This document shows positions 42,110 to 54,445 of a stretch of DNA of 64,000 nt, piece after piece. How positions within the stretch are numbered: position 1 is the first letter of the stretch; every line of letters starts with the position of its first letter. The DNA is from Neurospora tetraspora. Taxonomy: Eukaryota; Ascomycota; Sordariomycetes; Sordariales; Sordariaceae. The notes under the pieces were generated by a model. That model had not been told where the DNA came from and made no database searches. It worked only from the letters and a program-made list of their open reading frames with translations. The stretch spans positions 7,874,001 to 7,938,000 of the forward strand of contig NW_026944383.1 in assembly GCF_033439725.1 (NCBI RefSeq). The letters are read 5' to 3'. The position numbers and the translations under genes were made by a program.

Positions 42110-43968
42110 TCAGTTCGTCCACTCCCTCGTACCGTGACTCCCCCCAAACGCCCCCCTCGCCTCCTCCTCCAACAACTTCCTCTTGATCCCCCTCGCCTTC
42201 ACTCCAACAAACATGACCATCACCACCCCAATCACCAGTCCCGCGGCCATCAGTCCCACGTTCACGGGCACCGGGTCCCCGTTAAAGGTCTCATGAAGCA
42301 AGTAATCCAACCCGGACTGACTGAAATTCAACAGTCCAGCAAAGCAAATAATCGTCCCGTACACGGTGCCGAACGTCCTGAAGCCGAAGACCTTGGCCGA
42401 GTAATCGGATACAGCGGTGTAGTAGAACGGTCTGTACAAAACAAAAAGGCAGACGTTGGCGTAAGCGGCGAGCATGGAGTGCGTGATGATGCCGAGAATG
42501 CCGATGGTGGTGGCGGTCGCGACGAGGGTGGTGAGGACGGTGAGGGTGGAGGTGCGGTCGAGGATGGCGCCGATGAAGGGGATGGAGAGGATGCCGCCGA
42601 GGGGGAGGGCGAGGTCGAAGAAATCGTTTACGCGCTCGGCGAGAGCAGGGGAGGAGAGGAGGGCGGCGTATTGTACCCGGATGGTGGCGACGAAGTAGTT
42701 GATGCGTGTCATTTGGACGACTTGGGGGGTGTTAGTATGGGAGGTCAAAAGGAGGGGGAAAACAGATAGGGGAGGGGAAAGAAGGGGAAGGGGAGACGTA
42801 CCGGTAAACAAGCAAATAAGGATAAACCAAGGAGACTTAATCTGCTCCCAAGCGGTATAAGCATGCATGACACCCCAAACTCCCGAGATCTCGTTCTTGC
42901 GCTCTTCCTTCCTGGCTTGTTTATCGGCCTTGGTAGTTCCGAGCAACTCCTGGATACCCGAGACCACCTCGGCGCGATGCTGTCTCTCCTCTTCGTGGAG
43001 CAAGGCAGTCTCCTCGTCGATCTGGTCGTAGGGCTCCAGGTCCGCGGTGATGGGCTCCTCGATCTCCTCCACTAGTTCACCAACGGTTTTGTAGGATTGT
43101 GCAGGCATTAGGACGAATTGAATGACGACGATGGCGGCTGGGACGACCAGGTAGGCGAGGAAGAAGCTCTGGTGGCCAAAGGTTTCGTTGGTTTGTTCGT
43201 AGATGACGCGGTATATCAGGAACAGAGCGCTCGAGGCGTCGAAGGCGCCTGTCAGGAGGGCGAGGATCAAGCCGGAGTTCTTGGGGAAGGCATTGGACAG
43301 CTGGAAGGACGAGATATAGGTAAACGGTCCGCCGAGGGCCAGGAAGAGGTATCCGAATAGCAGGCCGTCAAAGGGTAATTTGTTCTCGAAGGACATGAAC
43401 AAAGCACCGATAGCGAGGAAGAAAGCTCCCAGTAGACTGCAGACACGGGGACCATAGCGATCCAGGATGGCGCCGACGGGAAGGGCAGCGACGTTGGTAG
43501 CCACGGCGGCCGTGGTAAACATAAGGTTTAGATGGATCTCGACGCATGTGTCTTCGCTGATGGCGTCCTCATCGTTAGGATCGACGCGGCAGACATCTTG
43601 GTAGGCACCCTCTCGTTTTAGGACGGGCTTGATGGCGGCATAGCCGAAGACGATTCCGGCGGCAAAGAGGCAGTATATGACGGCGACTACGACTTGGACT
43701 ATATGGAGAAGAAGAAGAGACATATGGTCAGTATCACATGCTTGGATAAGTTTGGGGGTACAGATGACATACGCGTTCTCTTCCACCTTGGTACTTCAAA
43801 GGCACCTACGGCCTGGATCTGTTCCAAAGCTGGAGGATCCCATGATGGCGGGAGAGGGTTGAAGCTGATCTTGCGGGCACGAGTCGAGGCATCCGAGCTT
43901 CTCCTAGATCGGTTTTCTGTGAGGAGAGGAGCAAAGGTCTCCAACGAGGAGACACGGTTCAGAGACAT
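42110..43968 (-). CDS. MFS transporter, Fmp42/SLC43-like
   Basis: Three exons: 43968-43773, 43698-42802 and 42720-42110, giving 567 aa. Start MSLNRVSSLETFAPLL. Exon 1 codes a hydrophilic cytosolic head; membrane segment 1 (VVVAVIYCLFAAGIVFGYAA) opens exon 2. The MFS loop motif appears as PVGAILDRYGPRV after segment 2. A long cytosolic loop, Glu-rich, lies in the middle (residues about 270-330), then six more hydrophobic segments after the second intron. The layout fits the fungal Fmp42 group, related to animal SLC43 amino-acid carriers; the substrate is unknown. Both introns have GTATGT or GTACGT donors and keep frame; the last acceptor is CCAAG. Confidence 0.82.
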
Positions 43969-46585
43969 GGCGAAGACGGTAAGAGGTATGGGTAGGACGG
44001 GGACAAGGGGAAGAGAGAAGGGTGGAGCTGGAGGGCTCGAGGGTCTCACGGTTCCCTTATACACGGTCACGATGAAGCAATAGAAGGAAAAGGACGAGTC
44101 GTAAGAAGACGAGGGTAACCTAGGACGAGGAGGAGGGGTAGATGAAATTTTGAACAAGGCTAAGGCTAGAAGGGCCGGCACCGGCCTGGCTTGGCGTTGA
44201 TCCGGGGAAGACGGGGGAGTTAGAAGTGACGTCGTTGAAGTTGCATATGTCCGCGGTGGGAGACGGGGCAGGAGACAAGGATGGCGCGTAGGAGTGCCTA
44301 CTATTTCCCACCTTATCTTGAGAAATATATAGGTCGAATGTAGGAGATATGGAAAACAGGACTGTCTTCTCTTGAAGCAGAACAAAAGTAGAAAAGAAAC
44401 AGGAAAGTAGACATGTTCAACAGGGTGGCTGTGGTCGAGGCGAGTTCCTTTGACACACACGCATTCACCTTCCCGTCCTGTTCGTCACTTGACGTCTCTC
44501 ACTCAACACCAGCCTCTCTCTCACGAACCAAACAAAAGTCTCCAATTGAAACCAATTGACAAATCCCTTTTCGTGGGGGACAAGAGTCTGGGGTTTGTGC
44601 TCCCTGATCTCTGGTCTTTTGAGGAGCAGTGTGAATCTCTGTTCGGGATGAAGCCAGGGCATGCAGCATTGGACATGTTGTTGGATTGGCGAGAATTGGC
44701 ACTGTAACGACCAGGGCAAATCAGGCATCCCGTGCCAGCCGCAGGCCAGGTGATGGCTAGAATCCAGTGTAGCGTCTAACAACCCGAACCACCATTGCAC
44801 ATGCACCGCAGCTCACCACTGCAGGGACAGACTCGAGAAGGTGTTCATCCAAGGAGGAGAAACCTGTTCGCTTGGTTCCGAACACATGATTTCTGTCGAC
44901 TCAAGATGAACCAGTGTAGGTGAAGAATTTGACAGCTGAAGAATGGGCAACCTCCAGAGCGAAGATCGGCGGGGTCCGGGTCCGAATCTTGATGAAGAAT
45001 TTTCAAAGATCAAGTTCACCATCCCAAATTCGATGTTTTGGTGTTCTTGGTGTTTTTGCTAGGTTATGAAGCCTGGAACTGGCCTGGAGCTTGGCTGCAG
45101 CAATGGCTTGGAAACTGCTGGGGGACTTCCCGGCCGGCCCCGCTCCCCCGGTTGGCCGCCGTCGTCGAGAGAGATCATGTTTTGGAACACAGCATCAAAA
45201 CCTCATCCAGTCCCGCACTATAGAGTTGGTGAGACGGCATGGAATGTCTCAAATATTGCAATTTGACAAGTTGGCTGTTTGAGCCGTACTTCAAGAGTGC
45301 ATTTTTACCGAATGCCAGACGAAAATGACAAGACATCTGAGAAGGTACTGTACTTGTAAGTCTTTACCTTAAGCAGCTCAAGTGGAAGCAAGCACTCATC
45401 ACATCACAGTCACATGCACCATCCAATGTTGTGACTATGAACCTAACCCAGTACAAACACCAGGTACAAGGGGCTCTTGAAAAGACAACGAAAACTCCAA
45501 ATTGTCCTTTGTTGGAACTGAGAACAGAATGAAGAGAGACTCTTCAAACAACTTCCCCTACCCCTGGCCCATTGTTTAGGCGCTTTGACCAGGATAGCCC
45601 GGGTTAGCCCGGGTTGCCCCGCCATCTAACCAGTGCTATAACATCACGAATCAATAACAAACTGCGGGGGACTCTTTCATCCACAGCTCATCTCACCAAC
45701 GATACCACAAGACGCGTGTTGTCCTTCATCAACTCGAAAGCTGAAAAGCAAACACTGGGTCTCACGAGATTGCATCATGAGTTCACCCGCAAATAACAGC
45801 ACACTGGAGTCGGGGTCGGAGTCCTCTGACGCCTGCGACAAAAATCTTTACCACCCTGAGAACCTGACAGGGTGAGCTTGGTGGGCGCTTGCAACCGCTC
45901 TCGTCCAATCAAGCCCCCATCTCCAAGCTCATAAGCGCTGCCATGAGAGGCCATCCGAGGCCAATCACAGCTTGTGATGTGAGTGACACTTTATACAGTG
46001 AACCAGCGAGCCCGACTGCCGCCCAGGGTTGAAGCCTGACTAACCTTTGCCCCTGGTCTTTTTCTCCATCAAGTGCCTGGCGCCGCCCATGTCAGGTCCC
46101 AGTCCAGTCAGTGTGGCCTGCACATCTGGCCGCATATTGATCACCTTGTTCCCGGTCTGGCCCTTTTTCTGATACAAGACGCTTTTGTTTCAACAAGTCC
46201 ATCTTCAACTGACTTTTTTTGTTTGGCTTGCTTCAGTTTGAGAGACTTCAGCTTGTGACTTGGTTGTGACAAGTTGAGCGCAACGAGGTTGTTGTGTTGT
46301 TGATCTTCTTCTGCCTTATCTTTTACTATCCTCACCATCCTCAACACCAAGGAGGGGTAATCACGAACCCCTAAGAGAACTCCAAACGACGAGATCGACA
46401 AGTTGGAGATTCAAGAGAACATCCGGAAATAACCCACGCTCGATCAAGAGTGACAAGAGACCGTTTGTCTACCCGAATCCTTCGACACCCCGAAACAACG
46501 CCAGCCCGTTGTTGCGCATAGCCGCTCTCCCAAAATAACCACCACTCCTTACCAGATATCTATCCAGACACCAAATCTAGTCAAC
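43969..46585. other. 2.6-kb divergent intergenic region
   Basis: Promoters and leaders of the MFS gene and the SOFT-like gene. The last 500 bp are a probable leader. No gene is recognised. Confidence 0.5.
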
Positions 46586-49500
46586 ATGTCTCGACCCCGC
46601 GGTATTCCTGATGAGGAACTCTTCATCAGCAGGCCTCGCCCTTCGGATGAGGATTGCGATAGTCCCACCGTTGAGCCGCTGAGAATCTTCAAGCCCATGA
46701 GCCCGAAACCACCAGGTGCCGCCGATAAGGCATCTGAGAACCGCTACAAGTACCCCGCCCCGCCAACATCGTCGGCAGCGTCGTCCGTCGCCCCTTTACC
46801 CGGCCTCCCGGGCCTACCTCCGTTGCCATCCTTCCCTCTCCCGCCCGGAGCTTCGAGTTCGGCCGCCCCTCTCCCGTACCCGGACGACGACCTCTCTCGA
46901 CCTACACAGGCCTCCAAGCCAGCCCGAGCACCATACCCCGTCGATGATGTGCGCAGGCCCTCTCCGGCCTCCAGCACTGGGCGCATCTACAGCCCCCCTC
47001 CGGCATCCTCGAGCCCCCAGTTACACAACGATACCACTCCGCGGTTGAACATAAGTCCTATTGAGAAGAAGCCTGGTTTGGCGGATAGGCGCGGAGCTGT
47101 TCCCAAGCCTCTGCAGAGTCCCGATAGTCCCAATGGGGATGATCTGTTCGCGAAGCCCTTGGGTCGGCCTACCCAGCAGCCAGCCCAGCCTGCGCATCCT
47201 GCGCAGAAAATCTCCAATGCCTATCAGCAAAAGCCTTACTACCCTCCTCCCGGAGGTGGCAACGTTCGCAAAAACTCGGAGCCTAGCATTGCTCGTATCT
47301 CTTCGACGGCTTCGACTTCGACCACGAGGGCTAGCCGTGGGTCGCCTCCTCCTCCCGAGACACCCATTGTTGAGCCGGGTGTGATCCCAGGAGGCGGAAT
47401 CGAAGCGCGCTATGCCGCTGCTGGTATTTCGGGGACCGCAACCCTCACGAGTCTCCAGGCGCAAAGTGCGCAAAGTGCGGCGGCTCAGTCGCGTTTGGCG
47501 CAATATGGTGGACAGAGACCTCCGTCTCAACCACAGCACGCTCAGTCCCAGCAGCAACCTCAAGCGCAGGCGCAACCGCCTCGTCCTTGGACTCCCACCG
47601 AGTCTCCGGATCAACAACCGTTCGGGCCCCCTACCGTCTACCAAGGCGATGCGGTAGCCCAGAACCCTCAGCCAGCGAGGCCCCAGCCCCAGCAGCAGAA
47701 TAGCTTCAACCTTCCCAAGAACCCCGAGCCCGCGTCCAATGCGCCGGCTGGATCTAGCCTCCAAGTGAGCGTTCTGGAGCAGGACTTCCAGCGCATGCAG
47801 GCTTCTACTCCTCCTCCGGCTTACAGCAGTGTCACTCCGAATGCCTCTTCGAGCTACCCAGCTGAGAAACAACGACCGACCCAGGCACATCCGGCCACTG
47901 CCAATAACAACAATGCCACTCCGAACCCAACCTCTCGCCCGGCAACAGCTGCTTCTGGAAGCAGTCGGCCAGTGAATACTGCCTCTCCGGCGCCGTCTTC
48001 ATCCATCCACAAGCCCAAGCCCGTTGCCGTTGTTGCTCCTCAAACTCCGGCGCAACAGCACCCCGGACACCCGGCTTTTGCCAATGAGCCCCAGCAACAC
48101 CCGGCTCAGGCTGCCCACAATGTCGGACATCCGGCCTTGCAACACACGCCGTCTCTCCTGGCTTCCACTCAGGCACCGCCGCCGTTGCCTGAAGGCTGGA
48201 TTGCCCACCTTGACCAGAACTCGGGTCAGTACTACTACATCCACCTGGCCACTCAGGCCACGCAATGGGAATTCCCCAAGGGTCCCAACCCCATCACCCA
48301 CGAAGCGGCGCCCTTGTCTCCCACGGCGTCAACCTACGGCAACCCTCTTGCCTCACCTCTCCTCGGCGGCAAGGCCGGTTTAGCCTCTCCCATGTTCCAC
48401 CCCCAGACCCCCGGCTACGCCGAGAGCATCATGACCGTCGCCTCCGCCGCTCCCTCGGGCTTCACCGGCCCGCCCCCCAGCGCCGGCGTAGACATGTACA
48501 AAATCATGCCCACCAACGGCGTCTACTTCGGCCCCTACCTGCGCTACGTCAACATGGACCTGGAAAAGGGCATCTGGCACGGCAGCATCATGATCGTGAC
48601 GGACGCGCCCCAACCTCCCACCATCCACATCCACCTCAGCGTCGACCTCTCCCCGAACCCGCGCCAGCTGATCCCGCACAACATCTGGACGCACCAGCGC
48701 TGGGTGTTCTACAAGTACGACATGGACCTGCAAATGTCCGAGCACGGCACCGAACGCTGGACCTATGCCGTCACCTCGCACCTCGGCTGCACGCGCTACG
48801 AGTTCATCGTCGCGGGCCGGTACGAGACCGGGTGGCGGATGATTGCGCATTCCGGGAATGACTTTGCTCCCTCTACAAACCAGAACGAGCGCGCCAAGCT
48901 CGGCGGGGTGGGCTTTATGTGGAAGGATATCCTCCAGAAGAACGTCGAGTGCGGCGGGTTTCATGTCCAGCTAGGTCTGGGCGACCAGATTTATGGTGAT
49001 CGACTCTGGCGCGAGGTGCCTATCCTCAAGCAATGGCTTAGCATCGCCGGGAGAGAAAACAGGAAGAATGTCCCTTGGACGGCGAGACACGAGGAAGATG
49101 TTACGCATGCTTACTTCCATTATTACACGAGCCACTTTGATCAACCCTTCATGCGCGAGGCGTTTGCGCAGATTCCGCATGTCTTGCAGATCGATGACCA
49201 CGATATCTTTGATGGGTTTGGAAGTTATCCGGAGTACATGCAGTCGTCGGCGATTTTCAAGAATATTGGTCGCATCGCTATAGACATGTACCTCCTCTTC
49301 CAGCACCACACCACCGTCGAAATGCTCCGCAATGTCTCATCGGACATGGACCTCTTCACCATCACCGGCGCAGGATGGCATTTCGTCAAGTACCTCGGTC
49401 CCGCCGTCGTCATCGTCGGTCCAGACTGCCGCTCCGAACGCACACAAACGCGCGTGATGGCCGGTCCTACCTACCAAGGTCTGTTTCCAAAGGTGGCTAT

Positions 49501-50491
49501 GTTGCCGCCTAGCGTGCAGCATTGTATCTGGATGCTATCCGTGCCCGTGGTTTACCCGCGCTTGGAAACGGTGGAGACGCTGGCGAATACGTTTGCGACG
49601 GGCAAGAAGGCGGTTAATACGACGTATAACTTGCTGGGCAAGGTGACGAGCTCGGTGGCGGGTGTGGTGGGTGGTAAAGAGGTGGTGGCGCACGGGTTTA
49701 AGGAAGTGAAAAGGGCGGTGGGGAAGAGTGGGTTGATGGGCAATGTGCTGAATCAGTTTGGCGAGTTTGATATCGCGGAGGAGTTGAAGGATTTGTGGAC
49801 GCATGAGAGTAAGGATTTGGAGAGGACCTACCTTGTTCGAACACTACAAGGAATCGCCCAGCAGAAGGGGATTAGGATGACGTTTTTGTCTGGTGGTATG
49901 TTTCTTTTTTATTTTATATTTTTTTTTTCTTTCTTCTCTCCCGTTCCTCACTAACATTCGGCTGTCAATCAAGACGTCAACAGCGCAGGCGCCGGCCTCC
50001 TGCACGACCCCTCCCACCCTTCCGACCACAAAACCATGTACCAACTAATCACCTCCCCCATCGTCGCCGCCCCCTGCTCCTCCTACTTGCTCAAAGCCCT
50101 CCACTCCGGCTCCAACTCCAACAAATTGCTTTATGTGCCCCTAAACGGCCACAAATCCACCCACGAAGTCTCCGACACCAAGGAGGACATGATGGAGATC
50201 TTCCATACCGATGCGAGCGGGGCAGCGAGGGAGTATAAGAAACTCATGGCGAGGAGGAATTATGTCGCTATTGTTGCTTATGATCCTGAGGCTGTTGCTG
50301 GGGGGATGAATGGTATGCAACAACAACAGAATGGGTATGCTGCCAGCATAGCGAGTGGCGGGAGTGGTGGTGGTTCCGGACTGAATAAACTCAGTTTGGC
50401 GGTGGATTTTGTGGTGCAGGGTGATGGGGCGTTTACGGCTACGACCAAGTATGGGCCGGTTATTGTGCCGCATTTGGAGTATGGGCATTAG
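46586..50491 (+). CDS. so: WW and PhoD-like protein, SOFT/PRO40
   Basis: Two exons, 46586-49895 and 49974-50491, giving 1275 aa. Residues 1-525 are Pro/Gln/Ser-rich and disordered. PPLP precedes a WW domain at about 530-563 (PEGWIAHLDQNSGQYYYIHL, then ATQWEFP; two spaced Trp and a Tyr triplet). From about 630 to the end is a fungal PhoD-like domain: GLGDQIYGD, DDHDIFDGFGS and, across the intron, FLSGDVNSAG. WW plus PhoD-like at this length is the arrangement of Neurospora SOFT and Sordaria PRO40, needed for hyphal fusion and found at plugged septa. The His of the usual GDVH is Asn here, which suggests a scaffold rather than an enzyme. The name is from memory of the family. Confidence 0.8.
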
Positions 50492-53400
50492 GTTAGTTTA
50501 GTTGAGTATGTAGTACTGGTATGGTTGGTGCTGAATGGGTAGGAGCGTTTGATGTTGTTGTTTGGATATGAATGGATGGCGGGCGGGCGGTCTGTTGCTT
50601 TGTTCTGCGTTTGGATAGCGGGGTGAAAGCGTGGTGGAGAGGAGAGCGTCGTGATCGCTTTTTGTTCTGTTCTGTTCTGTTCTGCTGTATGATGATCTGC
50701 AGCCCAGCTGGATGTTTTGAGATACTTACTTCCTTTATATACCAACTTCTTCTTGTTCCTGCTCAAATACTTTACGAAGACCGGTGTCTGTCGGCATTGT
50801 TCTCTTAACATACGATATAGTACAGCCAGTCAGCTGTTGAAGTTTCTGATGTTGATATTTATGGACGATAGATACATCATGGTACCTAGTGACTGAGCGG
50901 AGAAGGCTACCTAGGTCCGGTGTTCAATATTTACCTAGAGGTATGTTCTCCTCTTGCCGTTTGCAGACTGAGTCACATACATCCCTTTCTCCTACACAGG
51001 TTGTTCCTGTTCGTTACACTCTTTTCATTGATGAGCTTGGCTTGGTTTTTCACGACAAGGATCGATCCCACAGGATGCTTGAAAGACATGAGAAAGTAGG
51101 TAATCAAACGTATCACGCACGGCTGAAATGCTTACGTTTTACTGTGCCTAGTTCTAGACCTCGCTCGCTGCGAGATAGGACTGCCTAGTCTAGGCCTGTG
51201 AGGTTCGTAGCTGAGTGGCTTCTCTGTTCTCTTTCTGCCTGATTGACTTTTCCTTTTTAGTTCTAGAGGGCCGGTCCAGTCATTCACGTCGATTTCGTTT
51301 GTCTAGGTAGGTACAGTACAGTACTCATATTATGGCTGGCTGTTGTAGTTGAGGATGGATGATTGTAGAGAGGACACTTATGAAGTGGAAGTCATGGAAC
51401 CTCTAACTGTAATTTAAAGAGACCAATCGATGAACTCGATCTCGATCTCACCTACTTGGGGGATGTGTTGCTTTTTTTTTTCTGAGCGGTTATCAATGGA
51501 GCATGCGAACGGTAACGGTTTGGATAATGGGGTCGGGTGTCCCTTTATTTTTGCGGACGTTATTGACGAATATGATGATGGAGTGTGTGTTCTAGCTGTT
51601 ATTGTCGTCTTTCTCTCAAGATTTTTTTCTCTTTCTGCTTTGTATTCCCGATGATTGCTGTCTTGTGGACTGACTCTAGTCAGGTAGTAGCGTATCATGA
51701 GTATATCATCGTGCTATGTAGGTGAGTGGTGTTGGCATCATGCATAATGTCACGACTTCTTGTTTTCTTTCCTTTCCTCTCTTCTTTTTATCTTGCGCTC
51801 CATGTCTTGTCCCTTCCTTCTTTTTTTTTCCCCCCATCGTTTGGCTAGATAACTAAGGTAGCAAGAAGCTCCCTTGGCCGATATTACCTGGTTCAGAGAG
51901 CCCGATATAGACTTTCAGACTAACGTCAGTTCACATGACAACCTGTGCCCAGAGCAAGCTGCTATGCTGTGATTGAGGCCACAACATGAGAAGGATCACA
52001 GCCGACTTGACGCCGGAGGAGCAATCCTCAGGGACATCCATCACGCGTAGGAGACGAAGAAGCCGTATATCTGGAAAGAAAAGTAGATCGAAGATATCAA
52101 ACATATGCCAGAGCTCACGCGAAGACTGGACGTGTGATGCCTTCGAAGTGGTCATTTTGCGAAGTTGAATGCGCCGGAGACTTCCGCTCAGCTTCAACTC
52201 TTACATTGATGCTTTCAACCAATGACGACTTATTCCAATGTTCTCCCGGCCTGAACTTTGGGCGTGAAATCCGGCCTCGGCAAGGCCGTTCAACTGAGTA
52301 GGAGGGTTGAGACATGAAGATGCAAGTCAGAACTCTTCTGGAAGGGTTGGTTACTGATACCCAACTTTGTGTTTCTCACAGCTTGTATGTGCTGGGTATC
52401 ACTGACAAGTGTTTAAAGATCTCTTGTCAGGTTTCGAGCACTGACTAAGATCTGTGGTCATGAAGTTGGGTTTTGGGTTTCCATCTGAACTTTCAGTTTC
52501 AGGATCAAGACTTTCGGATGACAGATGCCATCGACCCAAAAACCCAATGAGCCAAGCTGCCAACCATCGGATGGAAGAAAAGGCACGCTGCGCTTATTTC
52601 AACCTCACGACAGCTTTCAGGCTTACAGATGCCCGATCGGATCTGACGTCGAGGCACATGAACACAGTACTCATCCATGACTGCAGTGGCTTCTTGCTGC
52701 TTCACGATAACAGGCAAGCTCGAGCAAGTGATGGCGAGGCGAACAATGCGCGATAAGGATTGGATAGGAGGGGCTCAGAGGGGGGCGATCTGAGGGCGGA
52801 GGGAATCTCTGCACCATGTTGAGAAACACACCACCAAAAAAGCCCCTCTTCACGTTCTATTTTGCCTTCTGAGTAACTTCTGATCAGTGACTCTCTGTAC
52901 ACGTGTGGACTCGCTGTTGGGCTTTTGGTGTGGGAGAACAACCAACCAGTGGGAGAGGTTGCCGATTGAACCTTGTGAGGGAAAGAAGTCGGAATGGGCC
53001 AATTGAGCGGTGAGACTGATGCAAGGGTAGACTGCCCAGACGAGGACGCAAAAGGGCAGAAAAATACCCACCACTGTACGCCGGTGTAGGCTACTGTACA
53101 CCACTTCCAGAGCACCCCCGGCTGCACATCATGATTCGGCCGCGGGACGAGGCGCGGGAGTCGGGACATGCTGTGAGACACATACAACTTTGTGTGGTGG
53201 TGGTGGTGTTTGTGAGTTGTGCTTGTGAGGGGGAGATGAGGGTGTCTCAGGTGGTGCCGCACTGACTGGCAGGTGGTGAGGAAGAAAAAAGTCGCGTTGA
53301 GTCGTCTGGTGGTTCAGCTGGGTTCGAGACATGAGAAAACATCGAATTGGGAAGAGGTCGGGCCCGGCCAATGTGGAGCCTCCAGTTCAAACAATGTTTC

Positions 53401-54445
53401 GATTCGTGGAGATCCATCCATCCCAAGGTGTCAAGGATGGTAGTATGGCTCCTTCTCCCGCGAGTGGAGAGTGGTTGGCGTGGTGGGAACGTCGTGTTCA
53501 TCCCAAGCAACGAAATCCCAAGAAATGGAAGGCCCTCTTCACGTCTGCTCCTCACGTCTTCTCTCAAACGCCTTGCTTGTGGTGTTCCTTCCTGCCACCT
53601 GAGATCAAATTTGCGGGTCCCAAGTGTATCATCAAACCAATTGGGATTGGTTCACGTAGCAATTGGCAGGATCGGGGTCTTCTGGGTCTTCTGTCTCCAC
53701 GCAGGGCATCGTCGGTTCGGCGCTTGTTCCTTCCTTCTCAGCTCGTGGAGAGGGACACGGGCAATTCCTGGCTAATTCCATCTGACTGTAACCTTTCTAT
53801 CTTTCAAAGTCATTTTGAAAAGGGACTCTTCAACACTCAATCAACACCTTGTTCACCACCTCACACACAAACACACACACTCCTTACAGCAGGGCTGAAT
53901 AGAGTGTCAAGGGTCCAGCCTCATACAACACAACAACAACAACAACAACGACTCTTTACCACTACAACCCATTATACCCCAGAAAATACCAAAATCAATA
54001 ATTGTTAACGCTGTTCGCTGTTGCGCTCGCTGCCCGGGGGACCCTTCACCAGAAACAGAGAATCCATAATCGAGATCCAAACCCCAGTCCAAACAGTCCC
54101 CCCGTCCCCAGCCTCCAACCGAAGCAGCTCTCAGCTCTCAGCTCCGTACGTGTGAATCCATGACAGCAACAACCTCACCAAAAATACACCAAAATACCTA
54201 TCCAATCCACCATAGTGTCTAGTATCGCGATCGCTTACCACATGCTAGTCGTAGTGTTTTGCAAAAAAGACATATCGATACCCCATTACGCGAAGAAAAG
54301 AAGCTTAGACACAAACTGAACGACCGTAACGAATGAACGACACCCCCTACCAATTGCATCAACATCAACGACGCATACACATCGCCAACCGCAAATGAAT
54401 GGCCCGTAACGAAACACATCATATCTTATACCCAAGCGGTCAACC
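50492..54445. other. 4-kb intergenic region before the giant gene
   Basis: Contains the 3' flank of the SOFT gene and a long promoter and leader of the Leashin-like gene. A CAA microsatellite of about eight units is at 53928-53950. Small frames (for example 53331-54008) show no family features. No gene is recognised. Confidence 0.5.

Noticed and set aside
53331-54008. 225-codon plus frame upstream of the giant gene
   Set aside because: Ends in a CAA microsatellite and promoter-like sequence; composition is not protein-like, so more likely leader DNA.
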